Part shown: piece by piece, positions 32,591 through 40,042 of the stretch
How positions within the stretch are numbered: the first letter of the stretch is position 1
Layout of the letters: every line of letters starts with the position of its first letter
Source of the DNA: Herbaspirillum sp.
Lineage (GTDB): Bacteria; Pseudomonadota; Gammaproteobacteria; Burkholderiales; Burkholderiaceae_D
Length of the DNA: 44,693 bases
Direction: 5' to 3'
NCBI GenBank assembly: GCA_028291765.1
Contig: JAQGNR010000215.1
Span: forward strand, 1-44,693
Notes under the pieces: model-generated
Databases searched by the model: none
What the model was told of the DNA's origin: nothing
The model's input: only the letters and a program-made list of their open reading frames with translations
Translations under genes and position numbers: made by a program

Positions 32591-34432
32591 TCAGTGCTGC
32601 CCTTTTTTCCCGCCCCCCTTCACCGCAGGCTTACCCCCCACACTCGGTCCATTACTATCAATTTCGGTATTCATCTTGACATCATTGCGACGCTGCTTAA
32701 CCAGCTCCTCACCGGTAATGAAGTAATCGCCTTTAACTGCACGCTGCGCCATCTGCTCGTTGCGCTCGCTCCAGTCGCCCAGCGAATAACCGAACCAAGG
32801 CGCCTCCGGTTTCAGCGCCGGCAGGCCCAGCTCTTCCCAAATGGCTTTGGCGTTTTCCATGAATTCGCGTTTCGGCAATGCGATCGGCGGGAAATCGTCC
32901 TTCAGCGTGGCATCGATCAACAGCGATGCATCGACGCCGCCGTTGCGCGGGCTGCGCGGGCCATGTCCCGGATCGCGCCCCTTCAATGTTTCCAGATCGA
33001 GCGCGAAATTGGCGCGGTAAGTCATCGCCCATAACAGCGCATCGGCGTTTTCCGGATCGATATCCTCGTTGATGGCAATCACCATTTTTCCGCCCGCGCG
33101 CAGCAGCGCCGCAGCGCCATACAACGCGCGCCAGACTTCCGTCGGCGGCACCGTGCGATCAACCACCACCGCAATCACTTTACGCAAATTGGTCAACGGT
33201 TCGTGCATGGAAACCTTGACGATGCCCTTGATCCCCATATTGCGGCGCAAGTGATTCAGAAACACCGGCTCCAGCGCAGCCCGTTTGATCAGGCTCGATT
33301 CGGAAGGCGTCACTTGCGAAATGATCGAGGTCAGAATCGCGTCTTTACGGCGGGTAATCGCCGTCACATCCATAAAGGCATTGAATTCCTGCAAGTTCAC
33401 GTGGCCGTGCGATTCGCCGAACGGTGCTTCCGGTTCCAGCCATTCGGTATTGATAAATCCTTCGATCACGATTTCCGCATCGGCCGGCACCAGCAGATCG
33501 ACCGTCTTGCAGCGCACCACATCGATCGGCTTACCGGCCAGGCCGCCGGCCACGTGGAATTCATCGGTGTCTTCCGACAATTTCTGTGCCGAGGTAAACG
33601 CCACGCACGGCGCACAACCCAGCACCACCGCAGCAGGCAATCTTTCGCCGCGCGCCTTGGCTTTTTCCCAGTGCGCATAAATGCCGGCCTGATTTTCCAG
33701 CGAAGGATTCATGCCCAGACGGGTCGGCGACTTGACCTGGCCGCGATAGATACCCATGTTCTGGATACCGGTCTCGGGATCTTTGGAAATGTAGGGCGAC
33801 AATGTGGTGTAAGGCGCGTTGTCCCAGCCCGGTGTCGAAATCGGGATCGGCAGACTATCCAGGCCCTTGCCCGGTTTTTTCAGTTCAGCGCCGGTGATGA
33901 CGATCTCCTGGCACGGCGCGCTCTTGAGGATATTCGGCAGAATCGGATTGGCGATCGCTTTATTCCAGGCCGCGCCTATGTCTTCGATTGGGCAGTCCAT
34001 GCCGACGCTGTAGATTTCGCGCGATGCGGCCAGCGCACCCACTACCACCGGGATATCGTATTTTTTACCTTTACCATCTACCACATTGGTAAACAGAAAA
34101 GCCTTGCGATCCTTCTCCTGGATGCCGCCACGGAATTGCCAGCGCACCAGCGGATGCAATTCGGTGTCTTTGTTGATCGGGCGGTCGATGGTGATCAACA
34201 GACCGGCTTTGTCGAGCTCCGCCAGATGCTCATGCAGATCGCGGTAGCCGCGCGCGCCTTTAGGTAATTTACGCTTTGCTGCTGCAGGTTTTTCAGCGGT
34301 TTTTACAACGTTCTTTGCAGCGGTTTTTACAGCGGCTTTTACAACGTTTTTTATACCCTTATCCGAACTCTTAACTGCCGCTTTTTTAACTTTCACAGTT
34401 TTATCAGTTGCAGGTTTACTCGCTTTGCTCAT
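32591..34432 (-). CDS. UbiD-family decarboxylase with a histone H1-like N-terminal tail
   Basis: 613 residues from the ATG at 34432 (GGAG 5 bases upstream). Residues about 1-58 are Lys/Ala-rich with repeated K-N-V-V-K-x-A units, like histone H1 tails. The UbiD fold follows from G-Y-R-D-L-H-E-H-L. The prFMN-linked catalytic set is visible: Arg in N-M-G-I-Y-R-G, and two Glu in E-P-E-A-P-F-G-E. UbiD enzymes decarboxylate (or carboxylate) aromatic and unsaturated acids using prenylated FMN; the prFMN synthase UbiX is not in this window. A paralogue at 37340-38989 shares most motifs, so the two could act in sequence or as a hetero-oligomer. Last gene of the ten-gene operon. Confidence 0.9.
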   Translation of the reverse strand: MSKASKPATDKTVKVKKAAVKSSDKGIKNVVKAAVKTAAKNVVKTAEKPAAAKRKLPKGARGYRDLHEHLAELDKAGLLITIDRPINKDTELHPLVRWQFRGGIQEKDRKAFLFTNVVDGKGKKYDIPVVVGALAASREIYSVGMDCPIEDIGAAWNKAIANPILPNILKSAPCQEIVITGAELKKPGKGLDSLPIPISTPGWDNAPYTTLSPYISKDPETGIQNMGIYRGQVKSPTRLGMNPSLENQAGIYAHWEKAKARGERLPAAVVLGCAPCVAFTSAQKLSEDTDEFHVAGGLAGKPIDVVRCKTVDLLVPADAEIVIEGFINTEWLEPEAPFGESHGHVNLQEFNAFMDVTAITRRKDAILTSIISQVTPSESSLIKRAALEPVFLNHLRRNMGIKGIVKVSMHEPLTNLRKVIAVVVDRTVPPTEVWRALYGAAALLRAGGKMVIAINEDIDPENADALLWAMTYRANFALDLETLKGRDPGHGPRSPRNGGVDASLLIDATLKDDFPPIALPKREFMENAKAIWEELGLPALKPEAPWFGYSLGDWSERNEQMAQRAVKGDYFITGEELVKQRRNDVKMNTEIDSNGPSVGGKPAVKGGGKKGQH

Positions 34433-34536
34433 GTGAACTCCATTGTTGTTGTCAATTGCATCAAGCCTCAAACCCGGCCCATTACTGTTCGGCGGCAAAG
34501 CATCGGCGACGATGGCTTTGCCGAAGCTATGCTTTT

Positions 34537-35604
34537 TTACTTGGCCTGATTAGTCACTACATCGTTATAGGATTTGGTCCACTTGGTAAAGTTATCGACG
34601 GTATAACCCGGGTCGACATACTTCATCGCTTTGGCCAGTTCAGGATAGGGCGAAGCTATTTTAGCGCTGGCAGGATAATAAAATTTCGACGCCAGCAACT
34701 GCTGCGTTTCAGGCGACAACATATAGTCGTAGAACAGCAATGCCGAGGCCGGATGCGGCGACTGTTTCGCCAGACCGATGTTGAAACCTTCCGCCACCGG
34801 CGGGTCCATGGAGAACCATTCGATCGGTTTGCCGGCACGCTTGCTCTTCTCGGCCAGATCGATATACATGGTCAGCGCCAGCGGCACTTCGCGCGCCAGC
34901 ACCAGGTTTTGCAACAGCGACATGCCCTGCCGCACCGAGACTCCGTTGGTTGCAACGATATCGTGGAACATATTGATGCCCTTGGCTTCGCCCCTGCTCA
35001 TCAACACCGTCGTATACCACTCCTCGGCCTTGGATTCGATGCCGAGCTTGCCCTTCCACTTCGGATCGGCCAGATCTTCATAGCGCTTGGGCAGGTCTTC
35101 TTTCTTGAAAATGGTCGGGTTGTAGGCTTGCACCACGACGTTCATCAGCACCGATGCATACTCGCGATGGGCCGGCACCGCGTTCTTGATCAGATCCTTG
35201 AAGTACGGCGACAAGACCGGTTGCAGTAATTGTTCGCGGCGGATCGCTTCCATATCCTGTGCCGGTTCCATCACCGCATCGACTTCAAAGCGCCGGCCGG
35301 CCGCTTCGGTCAATACCCGTTGCGTCACGTTGTCGCTGCCGGAGCGCCACGGCTTGACCTTGATGCCGTATTTTTTCTCGAATGGCGCCAGGATGGCCGG
35401 CAGATCCTCCGGACGGAACGCGGTGTAAAGCGTCAGCGTATTGCCTTCCTTGGCCGCAGCAGCCACCAGTTTTTCGGTCCGGTCGGCGCCTTCGTATTGC
35501 ATCAGCGATGCGGTTTGCGCCGCCGCGGGAAGCGCGACGATGAGGGTGATGATGAGCGTGGCCAGGGCCAGGAACATGCGGCGTATCGATAGTGCGCTAG
35601 TCAT
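34537..35604 (-). CDS. Iron(III)-type ABC substrate-binding protein, orphan
   Basis: 355 residues with a signal peptide (about 1-29, cleavage near A-A-A-Q). The fold and motifs match the extracellular solute-binding family that includes AfuA/FbpA (L-Y-T-A-F-R-P-E-D near 59, Y-N-P-T-I-F-K near 163, D-L-A-D-P-K-W-K-G-K near 179). No ATPase or permease gene is near, so it may have another role or use a remote transporter. Many such proteins in catabolic operons bind organic acids rather than iron. AAGGA precedes the ATG. It is separated by 187 bases from the upstream gene, so an internal promoter (TATAGT near 35650) is possible. Confidence 0.85.
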   Translation of the reverse strand: MTSALSIRRMFLALATLIITLIVALPAAAQTASLMQYEGADRTEKLVAAAAKEGNTLTLYTAFRPEDLPAILAPFEKKYGIKVKPWRSGSDNVTQRVLTEAAGRRFEVDAVMEPAQDMEAIRREQLLQPVLSPYFKDLIKNAVPAHREYASVLMNVVVQAYNPTIFKKEDLPKRYEDLADPKWKGKLGIESKAEEWYTTVLMSRGEAKGINMFHDIVATNGVSVRQGMSLLQNLVLAREVPLALTMYIDLAEKSKRAGKPIEWFSMDPPVAEGFNIGLAKQSPHPASALLFYDYMLSPETQQLLASKFYYPASAKIASPYPELAKAMKYVDPGYTVDNFTKWTKSYNDVVTNQAK

Positions 35605-35791
35605 AATTTATCCTTCGTCTCCGCGGCCGATCATTTGGCATGCATTCACTATAAGAGCCGCACGCCAAACCAAAGGTGGCACAGCCTTTTCTCACTGCTA
35701 TCCGGATTTACTACAATCTGTGCTGCAACTTCTTTACTGCTGTCTTTACTGCGTCTTTTCTTCAAACCTCACTGCAATAACTTGATCTTCC

Positions 35792-36592
35792 TTATGCCGG
35801 CAGAAATGCTTGCACGGCGTCGGTAAATTTCTCAGCCTGCTCGACGCTGGCGATATGCGCTGCGGGGTCCAGCACCAACAAGCTGGAATGCGGGATTTGC
35901 GCGTGCATCAATTCCGACGCCGCCAGTGGCGTCGCCAGATCCTGCGCGCCCACCATGATCAACACCGGCGCCTTGATTTGCGGCAAACGGGCCGTCGTAT
36001 CGAGCTGCGCAATGGCCAGGCAACAGGCCGCATAGCCATGCGAGGGTGTATCGAGCACCCACTGCATGGCTTCTTGCATCAACACCGGTTGCGCGGCGCG
36101 AAACGGCTCGGTGAACCAGCGCTCCAGCGAGGGCGCCACCAGCGGCGTCATGCCCTGCGTCAAGGCAGTCTGGGCGCGGGTTGCCCAGAACGCCGCGAAG
36201 GACGGTCCGTAGTAGCTGCTGGTGTCGGCCAGCGTCAGGCTTAATAACAGATCGGGGTAATTCAAGGCCACGGTCTGGCCGATCATGCCGCCCATCGACA
36301 GACCGATGAAATGGCATTTTTCTATACCCAGCGTGTCGCATAAGGCTTTGACGTCCTGCGCCAGCAACGCCAGCGTATAAGGACCGTGCGGCGCACTGCT
36401 GGCGCCGTGGCCGCGCGTGTCGTAACGCAAGACCCGATACGATTTTGCCAAGGCCTTGAATTGCGGTTGCCACATCGATTTGGCGCATCCCAGCGAATGG
36501 CTGAAAACCACCCACGGCGCATGCGCCGGTCCGGCCACTTCGTAATCGATCGTGATGCCGTTGGCGCTGATCTGTTGATTTTGTTGCGTCAT
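35792..36592 (-). CDS. Alpha/beta hydrolase, 3-oxoadipate enol-lactonase-like
   Basis: 266 residues. Motifs in order: V-V-F-S-H-S-L-G near 28, Y-D-T-R-G-H-G near 57, nucleophile G-L-S-M-G-G near 96, acid in G-A-Q-D-L-A-T-P near 213, and His in A-A-H-I-A-S near 242. Length and these motifs match PcaD, which hydrolyses the enol-lactone of beta-ketoadipate, but the family is promiscuous and no other pca gene is here, so it may open a different lactone or amide ring made in this operon's pathway. Confidence 0.82.
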   Translation of the reverse strand: MTQQNQQISANGITIDYEVAGPAHAPWVVFSHSLGCAKSMWQPQFKALAKSYRVLRYDTRGHGASSAPHGPYTLALLAQDVKALCDTLGIEKCHFIGLSMGGMIGQTVALNYPDLLLSLTLADTSSYYGPSFAAFWATRAQTALTQGMTPLVAPSLERWFTEPFRAAQPVLMQEAMQWVLDTPSHGYAACCLAIAQLDTTARLPQIKAPVLIMVGAQDLATPLAASELMHAQIPHSSLLVLDPAAHIASVEQAEKFTDAVQAFLPA

Positions 36593-36648
36593 TAGTTTTG
36601 CTCCTTGGCTTTACCGAGACTTCGAGTCGCTCAAGATAGGGTCTCGTT

Positions 36649-37311
36649 TTAGATGATTTTGCCGGCCAGGAAACCCAGCAGCAGACACCCGACGGCAATG
36701 AACCAGCGCGTATCGACCATGACGTAACCCGGCGCGGCAACCGGCTTCACGGCGACAACTTGCCTGCGCGGCGCGGCAGCAGCAGAGTCGGGAGCGGCAG
36801 CCGTAGGGCCAGCGGCGGCAGCGGCAGCAGGCGTAACAACTTTGGCCGGCGCTTCCGATGCATCGCTTGCGGGCGACAACTGCTTCTTCATATTGGAAAA
36901 AAATTCATCGGAAATCGTCCGCGCCGCCGATTCGATCAGCCGCGCGCCGATCTGCCCCAGCTTGCCGCCGACGGTCGCCGCACAGCTAAATACCAGCAAG
37001 GTTTCATGCGGCCCTTGCGCTGTCAACGAGACCGTGGCTTGTCCTTTGGCAAAGCCGGCCGGACCGCCCGTTCCTTCAAAAACCAGCTTGCAGGAATTCG
37101 GCGCTGCGACATCCGTCATCGTCATTTTGCCGCTGAAGCGCGCGCGCACCGGGCCGATCTTGGCCATCACCACGGCCTTCATTTCATTGTCGCCGACACG
37201 TTCGACACTTTCGCCGCCGGGGATGCACAGCTTCAGTATTTCCGGGTCGTTGATGGCATCCCAAACCGTTTGCTGGGAAGCCCCGATCAGGCGTTCGCCG
37301 TTAATTTCCAT
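36649..37311 (-). CDS. CoxG-like SRPBCC protein with C-terminal membrane anchor
   Basis: 220 residues from the ATG at 37311 (AAGG about 7 bases upstream, M-E-I-N-G-E typical of CoxG); a longer frame to 37485 lacks support. Residues 1-145 are the CoxG domain of the SRPBCC fold (W-D-A-I-N-D-P-E-I-L-K-L-C-I-P-G and the C-terminal helix). An Ala/Pro-rich linker (about 155-185) leads to one membrane helix (about 203-220, W-F-I-A-V-G-C-L-L-L-G-F-L-A-G). CoxG is known to help recruit CO dehydrogenase to the membrane; by analogy this could tether the Mo-hydroxylase encoded in the same operon. Confidence 0.88.
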   Translation of the reverse strand: MEINGERLIGASQQTVWDAINDPEILKLCIPGGESVERVGDNEMKAVVMAKIGPVRARFSGKMTMTDVAAPNSCKLVFEGTGGPAGFAKGQATVSLTAQGPHETLLVFSCAATVGGKLGQIGARLIESAARTISDEFFSNMKKQLSPASDASEAPAKVVTPAAAAAAGPTAAAPDSAAAAPRRQVVAVKPVAAPGYVMVDTRWFIAVGCLLLGFLAGKII

Positions 37312-37339
37312 GATGACCTTTGTGTGTAGTTGCGCATTC

Positions 37340-38989
37340 TTATTCAGGGCGGAATTTCGATTCCGCCTTGACGTCGTTGCGCTGCTGTCCGAGGCTGATT
37401 TTGCCGTTTTCCAGATAGCGTCCGGTGGCGGCGCGCTTGGCGGCTTCGTCCCATTGCGGCAACCAGTCGCCCAGCGAATAACCAAACCATGGCGGTTGCG
37501 GACGCAGCGGCGGCAAGCCCAGCTCTTCCCAGATGGCCTTGGCGCGTTCCATGTATTCCCGGGTCGGCAATGCCAGCGGCGGCATGTCTTCCTTCATGGT
37601 GGCGTCCATCAACAGCGTCGAATCTTCCTCGCCGTCCGTTTCGCGCTTCGGGCCGTGGCCCTGGCCGCGGAAGTCCAGCGTACGCACATCCTTGACCGGA
37701 TTCATCCGGTACGCCATGGCCCAGAACAAGGCATCGGCATTATCGGGATCGATATCGTCGTTGATCGCCAGACAGATCTTGCTGCAATCGCCTTTGAAAT
37801 AAGCAGCGCCATACAGCGCGCGCCAGATTTCGGTATGCGGCGTCCCTTTTTCAATGGTGATGATGGTCAGGCGCAGCAGACCGGTCAGCGGTTCATGCAG
37901 CGTGACCTTCTTGACGCCGCGGATGCCCAAGGCATTTTTCAGATGCGCCAGGAACAAGGGCTCGTAGGCGACGCGCTTGATCACGCTGGATTCGCTCGGC
38001 GCCACCTGGCTGATATACGACGGAATCACCGGCAACTTGCGATGCGTAATGGCCGTAATCTTCATCGGCAGATTGAATTCTTCCAGCGCCACGTGACCGT
38101 GCGATTCGCCGAACGGCGCTTCCGGTTCCAGGTATTCCAGATCGATCTGACCTTCAATCACAATCTCGGATTGGGCCGGCACGCGCAGCTCGACCGTGCG
38201 CGCCATCACAACTTCGATCGGCACCCCGGCCAGACCGCCGGCGACCTCCAGCTCGTCAACTCCGATCGGCATTTTTTGCGGACCCATAAAGGAAACGAAC
38301 GGCGGGCAGCCCAGCACAATGGCGCATGGCATGGTTTTATGGCCGGCTTTTTTCCAGGCCTGATAATGCAGATAACCGCCGGCGCCGCCGACGCGGGTGG
38401 CCATGCGCACCACCAGACGATCCGGTGCTTTCAGCTGGCAGCGATAGGTGCCCATGTTTTGCACGCCGGTGACCGGATCGCGCGTAATGACATTGGTCGC
38501 CGAAAGGGTCGGTGCGCTGTCGAAACCGGGCGTTGAAACCGGAATCGGCAACATGTCGAGGCCATTGCCTTCGCCTTGCAGCGCGCTGCCTTCATGAATG
38601 ACTTCCTGGCACTCGGCCTCGGCCTGCGTCACCAGACGCGGGGCGATCGGATTGGCGATCGCATGATCCCATTTTTCCTGGATTTTCTCGACCGTCGTCC
38701 CCATGCCCACCGAATAAATTTCACGGTTCGCCGCCAGACCGCCGACGATCACCGGCATCGTATATTTGCGGCCCTGCGCGTTGACGATATTGGTAAACAG
38801 GAAGGCCTTGCGATCGGCTTCGGCCATGCCGCCGACGAATTGCCAACGCACCAGCGGATGCAATTCCGAGTCCTTGTCGATCGGCTTATCGATTACCAGC
38901 AAGCGGCCGCGCCGCTTCAGTTCTTCGATATGCGCGTGCAGGTCGGGATAGCCCCATTTGTTACCTTTGTCGCCTTTGTCGTCACTCAT
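37340..38989 (-). CDS. UbiD-family decarboxylase
   Basis: 549 residues without the Lys-rich tail of its paralogue. The UbiD fold starts at W-G-Y-P-D-L-H-A-H-I. Catalytic Arg is in N-M-G-T-Y-R-C, and the Glu pair in E-P-E-A-P-F-G-E. It lies between the amidohydrolase (20 bases upstream) and CoxG (28 bases downstream) in the same direction. It depends on prFMN and so on UbiX and Fe/Mn from elsewhere in the genome. It resembles aromatic acid decarboxylases more than ubiquinone-pathway UbiD by context only. Start supported by the M-S-D-D-K-G opening just after the amidohydrolase stop. Confidence 0.92.
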   Translation of the reverse strand: MSDDKGDKGNKWGYPDLHAHIEELKRRGRLLVIDKPIDKDSELHPLVRWQFVGGMAEADRKAFLFTNIVNAQGRKYTMPVIVGGLAANREIYSVGMGTTVEKIQEKWDHAIANPIAPRLVTQAEAECQEVIHEGSALQGEGNGLDMLPIPVSTPGFDSAPTLSATNVITRDPVTGVQNMGTYRCQLKAPDRLVVRMATRVGGAGGYLHYQAWKKAGHKTMPCAIVLGCPPFVSFMGPQKMPIGVDELEVAGGLAGVPIEVVMARTVELRVPAQSEIVIEGQIDLEYLEPEAPFGESHGHVALEEFNLPMKITAITHRKLPVIPSYISQVAPSESSVIKRVAYEPLFLAHLKNALGIRGVKKVTLHEPLTGLLRLTIITIEKGTPHTEIWRALYGAAYFKGDCSKICLAINDDIDPDNADALFWAMAYRMNPVKDVRTLDFRGQGHGPKRETDGEEDSTLLMDATMKEDMPPLALPTREYMERAKAIWEELGLPPLRPQPPWFGYSLGDWLPQWDEAAKRAATGRYLENGKISLGQQRNDVKAESKFRPE

Positions 38990-39009
38990 AAGCCCGCCTT
39001 ATTTCTACG

Positions 39010-40032
39010 TTATTTCTTATTGATCGGATCGCAGCATACATCGCGCCGCAGGCTGAAGACGCGCTGGGCCGTCATGCCCATGATCGCGCCGCGTTCGCCG
39101 GCGTCCTGGGTACTGTTGGCCACCACAGCTTGCGGGGCTGGATCGCCGATCGGAAACGGCATATCGGAACCCAGCATCACCTTGCCGGGGCCGGCTTTTT
39201 TGACCAGGAAATCGAGTGCTTCCGGATCGAACACACAGGAATCGAAGAACATCGCTTCGAAGCCTTTTTTTGGATCGGCATATTTGCCATGCGAAATCGT
39301 CGCATTGCGGATCAGACGGCCCAGCGCAAACGGCAACGCCGCACCGCCGTGAGACAAAATTACCTTCATGCCGGAATACTTCAATAGATGGCCGGAAAAC
39401 AGCAGGCGCGATACGGCAATCGTGGTATCGGCCAGGCGTCCGACCGCATTGACCAGGTCGTAATCGGCCAGCCGCGGTTCGCCGCAAATGAACATCGGAT
39501 GCAGCACCACGGCCGCCTTCAATTCATGGGCTTTTTCCCAGAACGGATCGAGCGAGGCATCGTCCAGATTACCGCCCTGCCCCGTCGGCAAAGTGCCGAT
39601 CATGATGCCGCCGAAACCGCGTTGCATGGCTTCTTCCAATACTTGCGCCGCCAGCTTGCCATCCTGCAGCGGCACGGTTGCCAGCGGTGTAAAGCGGGTT
39701 TCTTCGGCCAGGCCATCCCACATGCAATCGTTGATGAAGCGGCTCCAGGCCAGCCCTTCTGCGGCCGGCAGTTCATAGCCGAAACTATCGAGCCAGCCGC
39801 CCACCAATTGATGATCGATATTGTTTTGCTGCATCCAGGCTTTACGGTCTTCCAGATCGCCCAGCTTGGGCGAAATCGGCCGGGTCGGTTCACCGCCTGG
39901 AAATTGCAGAATCACGCCCTTGTCGCTACGGCTCAACTTGACGCCGGGGAACGCCGCGGCATGCGCATCGAAGCGCTCGACGAGCAGCTTGGGAAGGTAA
40001 TGGGCGTGAATATCGATAATCAGGTTTTTCAT
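39010..40032 (-). CDS. Amidohydrolase-2 family protein, probable decarboxylase or hydrolase
   Basis: 340 residues. Metal-ligand motifs of the ACMSD/gamma-resorcylate decarboxylase group: D-I-H-A-H-Y-L-P (His9, His11), a His in L-H-P-M-F near 178, S-H-G-G-A-A-L-P near 228 and G-S-D-M-P-F-P near 292. Members carry out non-oxidative decarboxylation or hydrolysis of aromatic and muconic acids with Zn or Mn; some decarboxylate hydroxypicolinates in pyridine-acid pathways. It starts 10 bases after the Mo-hydroxylase large subunit, so it probably acts on the hydroxylated product. The exact reaction is unknown. Confidence 0.88.
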   Translation of the reverse strand: MKNLIIDIHAHYLPKLLVERFDAHAAAFPGVKLSRSDKGVILQFPGGEPTRPISPKLGDLEDRKAWMQQNNIDHQLVGGWLDSFGYELPAAEGLAWSRFINDCMWDGLAEETRFTPLATVPLQDGKLAAQVLEEAMQRGFGGIMIGTLPTGQGGNLDDASLDPFWEKAHELKAAVVLHPMFICGEPRLADYDLVNAVGRLADTTIAVSRLLFSGHLLKYSGMKVILSHGGAALPFALGRLIRNATISHGKYADPKKGFEAMFFDSCVFDPEALDFLVKKAGPGKVMLGSDMPFPIGDPAPQAVVANSTQDAGERGAIMGMTAQRVFSLRRDVCCDPINKK

Positions 40033-40042
40033 GAGTCTCTTT

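Noticed and set aside
33203..34267. 354-codon open frame on the plus strand opposite the tailed UbiD gene
   Set aside because: Antisense shadow with a His/Arg/Gln-rich composition and no motif or ribosome-binding site.
37312..37485. N-terminal extension of the CoxG-like protein
   Set aside because: The added residues overlap the UbiD gene in another frame and show no family similarity; the ATG at 37311 begins the conserved domain.
36842..38536. 564-codon open frame on the plus strand opposite the UbiD and CoxG-like genes
   Set aside because: It runs antisense across two well-supported genes, has no recognisable domain and reflects codon bias of the opposite strand.
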